A stretch of 38,905 bases of DNA from Earliella scabrosa. Its lineage: Eukaryota > Basidiomycota > Agaricomycetes > Polyporales > Polyporaceae. The first letter of the stretch is position 1. Every line of letters starts with the position of its first letter. Under the pieces are notes generated by a model, which saw only the letters and a program-made list of their open reading frames with translations, was not told the DNA's origin and did no database searches. The DNA lies in the NCBI GenBank assembly GCA_022605405.1, contig JABYQQ010000043.1:1-38905 (forward strand). The letters run 5' to 3'. This document shows positions 1-10,544 of this stretch, piece after piece. Made by a program: the position numbers and the translations under genes.

Positions 1-1447
1 CCGTTCGCAGGTCTGATCATGATGGCTACGTGCGACAGTGTCCAGACGTATGCCGCCGCCCAAGTCTTCTACCAGATTGGCTACACGGGGATCAACTATG
101 TCATCAACGTCTTCGTGGCCGACACGTCCAGTTTGCGCAACCGTCCACTGCTCATGGCCCTCAACTCGACTCCCTACCTCGCCACGGCCTTCGCAGGTCC
201 CGCCGCAGCGGAGAAATTCTATTACGGCGCGGGCTGGCGCTGGGGGTATGGTACCTTCACCATCGTCGTCCCTGCCATCTGCCTACCCATGGCCTACCTC
301 TTTATTGTACTCCGCAACCAGGCGCGTGCGAATGGCCTCGTCAACAAGCAAGAGTCCGGCCGTACCCTCCGGGAGTCTGCGAAGTACTATTTCATCGAGT
401 TTGACGGTATGTCGCCCCTCCCTGCCCATGTTATCCACGCTAACGAGCTCGTGCAGTAATCGGGTTGATCCTCGTCATCTCCGGCTTCTCGCTCGTGCTC
501 CTTCCTCTGACGATCGCTACCTACCAAGCGGAGAAGTGGCAGACGTCGTACATCATCGCGATGATCGTTCTGGGCGGCTGCCTCGTCATCGCGTTCGGCA
601 TCTGGGAGAAGTTCTTCGCGCCCGTCTCGTTCGTGCCGTTCAACGTCCTCACGGACCGCACCGTGATCTGCGCGTGCCTTCTCTCGACGTGCTTGTTCAT
701 CGCGTCGAGCTGCTGGAGCTCGTACTTCAGCTCGTTCCTACAGGCCGCTCTCTACCAGAGCATCTCGGAAGCCGGTTGGGTGGGAAGCATCTATAGCCTG
801 GGTACGTGTGTATGGGCGTTTGTGATTGGAGCGTGAGTGATTCTCTTCGCTGTGTCCGGCCGCTTTGTACTCATTGCCATTCTCGCAGGCTCATCCGGTA
901 CACGAACCGGTTCAAGTGGCTCGCCATGCTCGCCGCCCCTCTCATCGTCCTCGCGTCCGGGCTGTTCATCAAATACCGCCAGCCGGGCGTGTCGCTCGGG
1001 TCGATCATCGGCTGCCAGATCCTCATGACCATCTCCGCCGGGACGCTCGTCGTCTGCGAGCAGATGGCGGTCCAGTCCGCGGCGGAGCACACGAACGTCG
1101 CGGTCTGCATCGCGCTCCTCTCGCTCTTCACGAACATCGGCTCGGGCATCGGCTCGGGCGTCTCGGGCGCGCTCTGGACGAACATCTTCCCGGACAAGCT
1201 GCACGAGGCGCTCGGGAACCAGACGGACGAGGCGACGATCAACGCGATCTACGGCTCGCTCGTCGAGCAGCTCAAGTACGAGCCCGGGACGCCGTTGAGG
1301 GACGGGATCGTGTGGGCGTATGGCGTGGGCATGCGCTACCAGAGCATCGGCGCGACGGCGGTGCTGTGCCTCACCATCCCGCTCGTCGCGTGCTGGCGGG
1401 ACTACAACGTCAAGGAGACGCGTCGGAACAAGGGCCGCGTGCTGTAG
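1..1447 (+). CDS. Siderophore-iron MFS transporter, 3' part (5' end outside window)
   Basis: The C-terminal 446 residues of a fungal siderophore-iron:H+ symporter of the major facilitator superfamily (Arn/Str/Mir type), an integral membrane protein that takes up ferric siderophores. Three exons fit in phase: 1-406, 457-832 and 889-1447, with introns of 50 and 56 bp. Family-like stretches are TCDSVQTYAAAQVFYQIGY near the left edge, VADTSSLRNRPL with ALNSTPYLATAF after it, and RYTNRFKWLA after the second intron. Many hydrophobic segments alternate with short loops up to the basic tail ending in KGRVL. The family has about 600 residues and 14 TM helices, so roughly 150 N-terminal residues lie upstream of the window. 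The reading frame is open from base 1. The gene converges on the next one, whose stop lies 255 bp away. Siderophore type cannot be told from sequence. Confidence 0.88.
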
Positions 1448-1702
1448 CGCGTTGTGCAGTCTTTCGTCTGCAAAAGACCTGTCGAAGGTTAGGATCGCGC
1501 TCGATCCGTTATGTTGCTTTACGACTTCCTAGACGATCCCACGAAAATGTATGATACGCCGCAGTACCTTACGAGTGCCGATCCCCTCAACTCACACTAT
1601 AGATTACATTTGTTTGGGAATTCGAGCAGAGCGGTGTTTTCCGTCAACAAGTACGTAGGTCGTGAAGTGGGAACGAACGCCGCAGGACGTGACGAAGACG
1701 AA

Positions 1703-2613
1703 CTAATCCGGACAGAGAGTCTGCACCGCCCGAGTGACGCCTCGCTCATCTTCGCCACGTTCAGCCACCCTCTCCAAGAGTTCGACGATGCGGTCCACTC
1801 GGTCGGCGATCCGTTCAAGTATTTGAGTCGCGGCCAGCGAGCTTGGACAGCCCGGCCCGGGTACAAGGCTCGTGTCGGATGGACCAGCATTCGCACTCGG
1901 GGCGCTCGAGCCTTCGCTCTTCTTCGGTCCCTTGCGTCGATTCGACTTCGCAGGCGCGCCTTTGCGCGTTCTCAGAGCTTTCGTGGCGGGGGCGCGGCGC
2001 CTCGGAGCGGCGGACCTGACATCGCGCGCGCGGTCGACGGAGAGGCCCTCGCGCTCCAGTCTGTGACGCAGCGCCATGTCCACAGGGGGCCGCTTGCCCG
2101 TCGCCCCGAGGAGGTCGACTGCAACAAACGGTTCATCGATCGTGAGCTCCACAACGGTCGGAATGGAGCGCGCGTATACGTACCTGTTCGCCGCTGCCAC
2201 TCGCAGCCGCGCGCCATGCGGAGGCAGGATCTGCACTTCCACGACGCTGCGTTGGTCTGGACGCAGGCCTGGGTGCCGCGGTGGGAGACGCACTCGCTGC
2301 ATGCGCTCGCGCGTGCGCTGACGAGCTTCTGTCGGAAGTCTGCGGGGAGGTTCTCCTCGCGGAGGCCGGCGGGGATGACGAGCGTGTCGAGCGTGACGAG
2401 GGGGACGAGGGGTGTAAGGCAAGTGGCGAGGGAAGCTGCGACGACGGGATCGTGATCAGAGTTGAGCTCGTCGACATCGGAGTCTTTGGAGTCGCCTTCG
2501 TCGTCGTCATCGTCAATGACGGTGTCGGGGAAGTCGTTGATTGTTGCCACGCTCGGGAGGGACAGTGGATACAGGTGGAGTGAGGGCGGTAGGACGTTAT
2601 TATGGTCGGCCAT
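1703..2613 (-). CDS. Hypothetical protein with Zn2Cys6-like cysteine cluster
   Basis: Two exons, 2613-2184 and 2118-1703, with a 65-bp intron (donor GTACGT, acceptor TTGCAG), give 281 residues. The N-terminal third is acidic (DDDDDEGDSKDSD near residues 34-46). Six cysteines at about 105, 108, 117, 127, 130 and 137 follow C-x2-C-x8-C-x9-C-x2-C-x6-C, close to the fungal Zn(II)2Cys6 binuclear cluster except that the first loop is x8 instead of x6. Behind it lie a basic, Ala/Arg/Lys-rich linker and a short amphipathic segment (ILERIADRVDRIVELLERV) that could form a coiled coil, as in dimeric Zn-cluster factors. No large fungal transcription-factor domain is visible. It may be a small DNA-binding protein, or a lineage-specific protein that kept only the cysteine motif. 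The start at 2613 is the first Met in the frame before the acidic region. Confidence 0.6.
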
Positions 2614-3915
2614 GTCAAGTGTTGAGGACTCGAACGAGGTCTGCCGTCAAGGCTTGTTGAGCATGCGCGTGGTCGTTGAGGCCTTGGAAATAGTCGGGCA
2701 AACTCTGCTCAAGGATCTAAATGCGCCCAACATAGGCACCCGGCTACCGCAGTGCGTGCTGCGGGAGCAAAGTGCGCATACGAGCCTTGCCGCACGAACC
2801 CATAAGGAGGTCGGTCAGCTCGATAGCCATCGAAGTCTACCCTGCGTCCCTAGATGACTTGTGGGAGACGATGCATAAGCGTTACGCTCACCGATCCTGC
2901 AGGTTCCGTTAGGGTGAGCGGCAAAGACACTCACGTACAGTGGAGGGGGGGACAATTCTGGGTATCTTGGACCCAGTCACAAGCGTACCAGGTCGATGAT
3001 GGAAGCTGATGGAAGTGTAACGTCTGCTTAACTTCAACGTGCCACTCCTCACTTCAAGCGTATCATTGCCTAGTACATCTCCGAAAGTTGAGTCGGGAAG
3101 ACACAAGTTACAGTTAGAACAGCTCACATATGTATGTAATTGTCGCATCTGGCCGTTAAGAATCCTGCGACGAGCAGTCGAAGTTGAAGTTGAAGGGTTG
3201 ACGTTGAAGCTTTAAAGGACCGTGCATGGTGGAGGTCGAAGTCGTTGAAGGCGAAGTTGGCAATCTGAGATTGCCAAATGGGGGCAGCCGCATCTTATCC
3301 AATCTTATTGCCACGTGGCTTTCCAAGCCGACCAACTGTTCGGATTTACTACTCGTTTTGTTCTTCACACCATACTCTATGCTCCAAATCGCAACATGTT
3401 TGAGAATACGACAGTATATACCGCGCTCCAGCACGAGAACCACCTGAAGACCCGAAGTGAAGTGACTTGAGGATGGACCTGGCTGATACACGTGTAAGTA
3501 TGTCAGCTACTCGTCATATGGTGGCGGCGGAACTGCCTGCTCGCTGTCCTTTGTCCAACGCTCGAATGTACCCCTCTCAGTCTCTGCGGTTCATAGAGCG
3601 CAATCGGCGAGTACGCCCCAGCGACCGCGATATCCGCTACTTGACATACCGACCCGACGGCGCAATTCCGATCCGTCATAACACGTTCCGAGTGGTATAT
3701 GTATGCATTGTCTCTATCTTTTCGTGTGTCCTGTACCTGATGGATCATCTGCACAGATCCATATCTGTTACATCACCGGCTCCCGCCAAACGTTCCCGGT
3801 GAGTGCGCTCTCATGCGGCGTGCAATATCATTACTTCTGCGACGGCTCGCGCTAGCTTGGTTGCTAACTTGTTCCTCATCTTGATTTTGATCTGAGTGAA
3901 CTGAAGTGCGTACTG
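2614..3915. other. Intergenic stretch without a supported gene
   Basis: About 1.3 kb between the divergent Zn-cluster gene and the phospholipase gene. It presumably holds both promoters. I see GAAGTT-rich short tandem repetition near 3178-3260 and weak open frames on both strands, but none has a recognisable protein, consistent splice sites or codon structure like the neighbours. Confidence 0.5.
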
Positions 3916-3921
3916 TATATA
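3916..3921 (+). promoter_or_regulatory. TATA box candidate for phospholipase B gene
   Basis: TATATA in the context CTGTATATAGCG lies 65 bp before the chosen ATG at 3986, a spacing that leaves a short 5' leader. Assigned only by motif and position. Confidence 0.4.
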
Positions 3922-3985
3922 GCGTCAGGCCTAAGGCTGCGCGAACGCTCTACCCAAGTCTACCCATCCAGCAGCCTCTCGAAGC

Positions 3986-6127
3986 ATGCGCGCCGCACTC
4001 GCTGGCATCGCGCTTCTCCACCTCCTCGCCACCTCTCCCCCGGTTGCGGCTCAAAGCGCGGCCGCCATCGCATACGCGCCAGCTCTACAGCCCTGCCCGC
4101 CTCGCACCGCTCTCGTTCGCGAGGTCGGACCCAACGCGCGCAAGCAGAAGCTGAGCTCCGGTGAGGCACAATACGTCTCCGAACGTCAATCGCGCGTACT
4201 GCCACGGGCATGGGCGGAGTACCTCTTCAACGTCCAGTCGCACACACGCACCGTGCTCCCATCGTACGTCAATGACATCCTCCTCGGACGCCACGGGCGG
4301 GACGCGCTTCCGACGCTGGGGATTGCGACGAGTGGAGGAGGCTATCGGGCGGCGATCTTTGGTGCTGGCGTACTCAACGCGCTCGACGGGAGGAACAAAA
4401 CGGCAGTGCGCGCGGGGACGGGAGGGCTGTTGCAGAGCGCGACGTATCTGGCAGGCCTCTCTGGCGGCTCGTTGCTGGTCTCTTCGCTCTCTCAGGCGGA
4501 CTTTCCGACGATCCCTGAGTTGATCTTCGGGGGGACGAACATGCATGCGCAGGGAGGCGACGGGTTTGGTGGATGGTTGACCGAGATTGACTTGCTCCAG
4601 CCCAGTGCGAACGCGAATGTGTCGGCCGCTTTCTGGGGAGACCTACAGGAGGACATTGCCCTCAAGTGGGCCAAGGGCTTCCCGGTCACGGTCAACGACG
4701 TCTGGGGCCGCGCACTGGCGAGGCATTTTGTGAATGGGACGACGTCCGCCAGCTACTTCGACGAGAGCGGCACGCACGGCGCCGGTATCACCCTCTCTGG
4801 GCTAGCTAATCTGTGAGTAGCATGGTGCAGGCTCTGCTCGCTCGACTGACGTCGAGGTAAAGGTCGTCCTTCGTAGGCCACGCACAGCCCTTTCCGATCT
4901 TGATCGCAAACACGTTGACTAGTCGGACGACCGGCAACGAGGTCCTAGAGCCCGGGAACCTCGTCCCCCTCAACAACCCCATCTATGAGTTTAATATCTG
5001 TGAGTCTACCGCCTCCTATGGGACGTAACGAGCTAACGCACCTTGTAGTTGAGATGGGCTCGTGGGATCCGGCACTCGGAGCCTTCACGCCGACACGATT
5101 CCTGGGTTCACCTAATGGCTCCGTTTGCGCGACGGGGTTTGACCAGGTCTCGTTCATCGAGGGCGTCTCCTCATGTCTGTGGAACGGGTTTAACACTTCG
5201 GTCAGCTATCTTCTTTGAACCTCCATTGATAGTGTCAATCTCTGACAGCGACTATCCATCCGCAGGAAGCAGCATTAGCAGCTTCTCCTATTGGACCTAT
5301 TATTAGCGCCTTGCAGCAGGCTCTTCCGCAGACCGGGATCCGTCTCGACTCAGCTGCCGTGCCGAACCCATTCATGGGCGTGTCAAGCAAGACGTTCGTC
5401 GACTCGGATCAACAGCTGTTGAATCTCGTTGACGGCGGCGAAGACGGCGAGGGGACCCCCTTCCAGCCGCTGCTCGTTAAGGCTCGCGGGGTCAATACCA
5501 TTATCGCTATCGATGCGGTACGCGACTCGTGTTAGCTGTATCGGCAAGCTCTGACTCACTCCCCCGTCAGCCGGCAGATCCAGATAATTGGGCGAACGGC
5601 AGCTCCCTCGTCGTAAGTGAAGCGCGGGAGTCTACGTAAACGTTTCCAAGGCTGACACTGCACACCCTCAGGCCACTCAAAACCGCGTCGCGCTTTTCTC
5701 CTCGACGTACTCTTTCCCGCCCGTCCCTCCATCCACGACGACCTTCGTCGCCCACAATCTCACCCGTCACCCTACGTTCTTTGGCTGCAACAGTCCTCCG
5801 TCGCGAGGTGACCCGCTGGTCGTCTACATCGCCAACGGCGGGCCGCCCTTGGACCAGTTTCCACTCACGAACACGACGACCTTCCAGATGCAGTACCCGC
5901 GCACACTAGTCGAGGCGATGCTTGACCAGGTGTTCGATGTCGCCACGCAGGGCATACCTACTCAAGCTGGCGCCCCGCATCAGCATCATGGAGGAACGGA
6001 GGAGGGAAAAGACCCACTGTGGCCTGTCTGCCTCGCGTGCGCCATTGTGGACCGCTCGAGGCGCACTCTGGGCGTGCGGAGGACGGGAGTGTGCGAGTCT
6101 TGCTTGGAGCGATACTGTTGGAGTTGA
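3986..6127 (+). CDS. Secreted lysophospholipase / phospholipase B
   Basis: Fungal phospholipase B (cPLA2 fold), which removes acyl chains from phospholipids and lysophospholipids outside the cell or at the wall. Six exons join in phase: 3986-4812, 4863-4999, 5049-5200, 5266-5517, 5571-5612 and 5672-6127; introns are 49-65 bp. The product has 621 residues, the usual size. A signal peptide covers about residues 1-22 (LLHLLATSPPVAAQS). SGGGYRA (116-122) holds the oxyanion arginine, GLSGGS (157-162) the nucleophile Ser159, and DGGED (428-432) the catalytic Asp428. The C-terminal block with NGGPPLD, FDVATQG, CLACAIVDR and ESCLERYCW is typical of the family. Several NxT/S sites suggest glycosylation. 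It ends in YCWS without a GPI-type tail, so it is probably soluble. All catalytic residues are present and I see no frameshift. Confidence 0.92.
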
Positions 6128-6819
6128 CCCGTTGTAAACGCAGGCCTCCTGCATGCCATCGCACCGACTGCAGCTGAATTGCGCTATAACTGACCAAGAT
6201 ATCTAGTGGTAGTTGGAATGGTAAAATAGCCGCTTGTTGGGATCTACCGTACTCGTGCGTCACCGTCGTGCACGAAGACTTTCAGCTTGTCCTAAGACAA
6301 CGCACCCCTCTCAGGCTACAGTCGTGTCCCAACCATGGGCACCAGGCCTATTATCCTATTTGCCACAAGGCGCCATCTCGATGTGAATATAATTAGCTGT
6401 TCAACTATCCGGAATAGCTCCTGCCCAAGGCTCCCGTTCGCTGTTCAACTATGGCACGCGAATACCGTCACGCCTAGGGCTCCGGAACGTGGAGATCGCA
6501 CTCCCTTTGCAACACGACAACGCCAACTTGAATACCATGCAAGGAAACGGTTCCCTGCAGTCATAAGAGACAGCCCATGGCAGTTACGTCGTTCGGGCAA
6601 TGACCATGACCTGGCAAGTCGTCCCTCATCGGGATTCGGGATCTCCATCCATCGAGACAGACGATGAATCTCACGTCTCCCAGGACTTAGCGGTTCGGGA
6701 CCTTTCGGGTCTGGAACTTGCATGGATGATTGATATGATAATCACGCACACGACATAACAAAGAACAATGCCAAACTGGACAGAAACGCTAGCGTTACCG
6801 CCAAAACCACATGCGTCAA
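6128..6819. other. Convergent 3' intergenic region
   Basis: About 690 bp between the stops of the phospholipase gene (+) and the DUF4436-like gene (-). It should hold both 3' ends. No open frame here looks like a protein and I see no repeats of note. Confidence 0.5.
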
Positions 6820-7957
6820 TTATACCGAATCCTCCCCATCCAAGGAAATACTATTGCCCTTCCCTATTCCCTTCTGCCACATCACGGTGCATACTACTAG
6901 AATCAGCACTATAAATATGAGTATCTGAGGAAAAACACCGAGGTAGTCTATTCAACCACCACGAACGTATAATCAGATGATGGACTTCGACTCCTGCCAG
7001 GGGGTACGTACCGAGGAGAACACCATAGTCCGGTCGGGCCTCCCTGGCACCCATCTCCCTGAATACGAGTACCGCATAGATGGCACCAACAAGCATGCCG
7101 ACAATCCTCGCTGAACACTTCTCCCTCTTCCGCAGAAGTATCCCGACTGTTGCGAAGAAGACGGCGAGCGTGAAGATCCAGCTGACGCCGAACATACCCA
7201 GCGCCGCAACCTTGAATGGGATCGGACGCTCGATGAGCGAGCCAATCGACTTCGGCCCGTACGCCGTCTTGTCGTCCGTCCTGAGGTCTGGGAGGAAGGT
7301 GATCATCTCGAGGGGCGTGAAGTGCTTTGCGGCACGGTTGTCCATCATGCCTCCGGTGTTGAGCGCGATCGGCTCGTGCGTCTCTGCGTCGAACGCGGTG
7401 ATGTTGCCGGTGAAGGAGTGCCGGTGGAAGGGGAACCGGAAGGGATCGTCACTGTTGGTCCACTCTTTCCAGGAGCCGTCGAGCATGTGCTGGGTGATAG
7501 GGTGGAATCGGTCATTGCCCTTCGAGAGCAGGAATCGGGTGGCCACGCCGCCACCTTGAGGCGCAGACTGGTCAACGTAGACGACCACGGAGCTGTCCTT
7601 CTCGACGTTGCGGCTGTTGGCGGAAGTCTCAACATCACTGACAGTTGAAAACGATTGAACGACAATTGAGCGTACTTCACCACTTCCCAACGGATCCTGA
7701 AGGTACGCATAGACAGATCTACGTCATGTATGAAACCAAACACATGAATCTACATTCCCACTGGGCCTTAGCCACTATACTCATGTCGCGAACGCAGTGA
7801 AGTTCTAGGATGAATGGCGTCACACATACCCTTTCCTGTCCAGCGGCCCGAACTACTGTGTAGGATGTCTCTCATAGTAGACCTGCACATACGTCAGAAT
7901 AAAGAGGATGGCGCCAACAACACCGGCCGCCAAGGAGTGTCGAAATGAGAGCATCAT
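6820..7957 (-). pseudogene. DUF4436-like four-TM membrane protein with in-frame TAG
   Basis: Three exons in phase: 7957-7830, 7718-7012 and 6947-6820 (introns 111 and 64 bp), 321 codons. Exon 1 starts MMLSFRHSLAAGV with a TM helix at about residues 8-26, followed by YYERHPTQ. The next codon is TAG (7855-7853), and the same frame then continues sensibly as FGPLDRKG into exon 2 (SVYAYLQDPLGSGEV). A long extracytoplasmic region follows, then three TM helices (around KVAALGMFGVSW, RIVGMLVGAIY and QILIFIVLILVV) and a short tail ending in DGEDSV. This one-plus-three TM layout and motifs such as FPFHRHSF and SLIERPI resemble the DUF4436 family of fungi and actinobacteria, whose function is unknown. 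The stop could be a true nonsense mutation, a sequence error, or an unusual intron I could not find. Everything else looks intact, so inactivation would be recent. Confidence 0.55.
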
Positions 7958-8420
7958 GGGAGGGAAGAGAGAGGAAACGAGTGGAATAAGTACCCTCGCC
8001 ACCCGTAGTAGTGGACCTCCGAGTGCCGCGTGTGACGGTGGCTGTGTAGGACGGCCCGAGGGCTGTGGCCCCCGTAATACTGGCCGGGACCAGATCAATC
8101 TTTTGCTGCGTTACTACTAGTCTCCGTTAGCACGGTGTTGCTCGCTACACCTGAGGCCACACATGACGCGTCTGGGCGCTTGTTCGCTGTGGTTGTGGTG
8201 TCGGGCGGTGGTGAGCAGATTTCTCTTCACTGAGCAACCCGTTCTTCACAAAAACTACCATGACTGAGCCTATAATGTGTAAGAGCGTGTATCTCGAGAT
8301 TCAGAGGATTCATGAAAGCAGTGGCCGGCGAGTCAAGTATCGAGTTTCGAGCGCTAAAATTCACTGTACCCGGACAATTTGTCCTTGTTTGTCCCCTGCG
8401 AAGTGCGTCCAGTCAACGCC
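7958..8420. other. Left flank of the transposon, promoter region of the DUF4436-like gene
   Basis: Non-coding as far as I can see. It ends in TAT immediately before the transposon terminus. The inserted element lies about 470 bp upstream of the DUF4436-like start codon. Confidence 0.45.
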
Positions 8421-8423
8421 TAT
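8421..8423. repeat. Target site duplication TAT, left copy
   Basis: TAT directly before the left terminus CACGGCGGGC. The matching TAT directly follows the right terminus at 32735-32737. Three-base duplications are the rule for CACTA-class transposons. Confidence 0.7.
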
Positions 8424-10390
8424 CACGGCGGGCAGCGCCCAGAAAACGGATGCGAGAAAAGTCAGGAATAAACCTCCACTAAGCCGACTTTTCTCGTACT
8501 TGTCCCGCGCTTTGTCGGCAGCTGAACAAGTGACAGGTTTCCGACGTTCTTCTGATGTTATCTGGTGACCAGACAGGCAGAGTTTGCAGCGACTTACGCA
8601 GGTGCGCGAAAGGTCTTGAACAGGCGACATGTTCGGGACATTTCTGCATCCGGAATACGGTCCCTGAAAGGTGACGACCATGAAAATTTCTTGTTACTAT
8701 TCTAATCATTGACAGAAGAACTTTCTCAGAGACAACCTCGAGCGGCAAGAAAGGACCGGAAAATATCAACTCCCTGTAAACGTGAAAGGCCGGCATAAAC
8801 AGCGAAAGAGGCGGTCCTTTCAGGTGCACGTAAGTGCCGGAATCCATTGACCTTCTTGCAGCCGGAATATCTCACTGAACAGGTCGCCTATTCCGGACAC
8901 CAAAAGCGTCGACTAGGTCACCTTTCCCCTCGGCGAAAAATAAGCCTCCTACGCCACACCCCGACGCGCCGCGCCACATCCCGACGCACCGCGCCACATC
9001 CCGACTCCTCACGCCGCTCCCCGACGCGTCGCACCGCACCCCGACGCGACACATAGCCCTTAAGAGCACCCCGATGCTCTGTATCTGTCCTCATAGCCCT
9101 CGTAGAGACTGCGACCGACGACGACGAGACACACAGCGCCGTCAGTCTCGATGCTCGGCACCACCCACGACGCATGACGCCTCATAAGCCACGACAGAGC
9201 TCTGCGCCCACAACAAGTCCGGGTCGACGCCTCAAAACCCGACAACGCCGACGGACGACTTGCAGACGACGCACGATGCGCTGCCCCTCTCGTTCGTGCC
9301 TCGGCGGCTACACCAGGTCTTCCCTCCCACACTCCGCCCTTAGTTCTGGCATTCGCTTGACAAATGTCGGGCAGAGCAGGTACGACGACCGCGCACTCCG
9401 TCGCTGCCATATGCGCTCACCTCTGCTCTCTCCTCAGCTTCCGCTCTTGCCGTCGCGCTCGTGCGCTGTTCGAGAGGGGTACGGCCCAACTTCGCGCAGT
9501 ATGGCGCAATGTTCGCGCCCGGGGACTGCTCGACGAGGACACCACGCCAGTCGTGCCGAGCAAGCACGACGACCGTGCGTTCCGTCGCCGCTGCGTTACG
9601 CACCTGCCTCCGCCCTCCCTACATGCTCCAGTCTCCGCTCCGCTGGCGCGCTCGTGCACAGTCCGAGAGTGGCACGGCACAATGGCATCGTATGGCGCGC
9701 TGCTCGCGCCCGGTGACGACACCACGCCAGTCGCGCCGAGCAGCTACCGTTCAGTCGCCGCCGCATTACGCACCTGCCTCCGCCCATTGCTCTCGCCTCC
9801 GCTCCGCTGGCGCGCCCGTGCGTAGTCCGAGTACAACGGCGCCCTATGACGCACCGCTCGGGCCCAGTGAGTTCATGACGAGGATGCCACGCTGGTCGCG
9901 CCGAGCAGCTACGACGGTCATGCGCCGCGTCGCCGCAATATGCAACCGCCCCCGCCCCCTGCAAAGCCCCTCTACTCTGCTGGCGCGCTCGTGCGCACTC
10001 CGCGAGTGGCACAGCACAACGGCGCCGTATGACGCATTGCCGACTGCGCGACGAGGACACCACGCCGCCCGCTGCGTCGCCGTCATACACACTCGCCCGC
10101 GCCTAGCACAGTCCAAGTACGCGAGCCGGGGCTCGTGATCGTCTCGTCCGGAGCCGATCGCATGGAACGATGTCGGGCGTAGCGTCTCCCCGCCGTTGTC
10201 CCGCTCATGAGAGGGCTCCGCTACCGCGCTCGTGCGTAGTCCCAGAGGCAACACTCAACGACGCCGTATGATGCACTCCTCTCGCCCGGCGACTTCACGA
10301 GGCCGGTCGCGCCGTCGTCCGCGATATGCAACCGCCTCCATGCCCTGCCCCCTCCTCAGCCTTCACTGCCCCATGTGCCGATTCGCTATC
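8424..10390 (+). repeat. Left terminal inverted repeat and subterminal repeat zone
   Basis: Inverted partner of 31110-32734. The outer part (8424-8930) is nearly identical to the right end and carries short repeated motifs such as GAACAGG, AGGTGAC/GTCACCT and CCGGAAT in both orientations. Next comes a roughly 20-bp tandem array (8945-9060), then about five diverged 160-240-bp units (roughly 9420-10390) that share the phrases GGCGCGCTCGTGC, GTGGCACGGCAC and GTCGCGCCGAGCAGCTAC. In plant CACTA elements subterminal repeats bind the element's own TnpA-like protein; the same use here is inference. Long open frames in this zone follow from GC-rich repetition and are not genes. Confidence 0.75.
8945..9060 (+). 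repeat. Tandem array of about 20-bp units (CCACATCCCGACGC-like)
   Basis: Five to six imperfect copies of a CGCGCCACATCCCGACGC-type unit. An inverted counterpart (GGCGTGTCGGGGTG-like units) lies at about 32110-32210 in the right terminal repeat, so the array is part of the element. Confidence 0.65.
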
Positions 10391-10544
10391 GTGCTTCAGG
10401 AGCGCACCCGTAAGTGTACATGAAATGATGTGTCATAGCAATATCATACAGTACTTGTCCATCGTGCCGGAGTCATTGGGTGCGTCAAAAACCCCCATCA
10501 GGAGGGAAAAAGCTACCAACGACCTGCGCACATTTGCCGACCCA

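Noticed and set aside
1511..2455. A 314-codon rightward open frame
   Set aside because: It is antisense to the Zn-cluster gene, Arg/Ser-rich without motifs, while the leftward reading gives a spliced protein with an ordered cysteine cluster.
3467..3802. Small rightward frame upstream of the phospholipase gene
   Set aside because: A plausible intron can be drawn, but the protein has no recognisable features and the opposite strand is equally open.
9060..10260. Many overlapping open frames of 100-225 codons on both strands
   Set aside because: They coincide with the GC-rich subterminal repeats, occur in all frames, lack introns and recognisable content, and recur in inverted form at 31130-32040.
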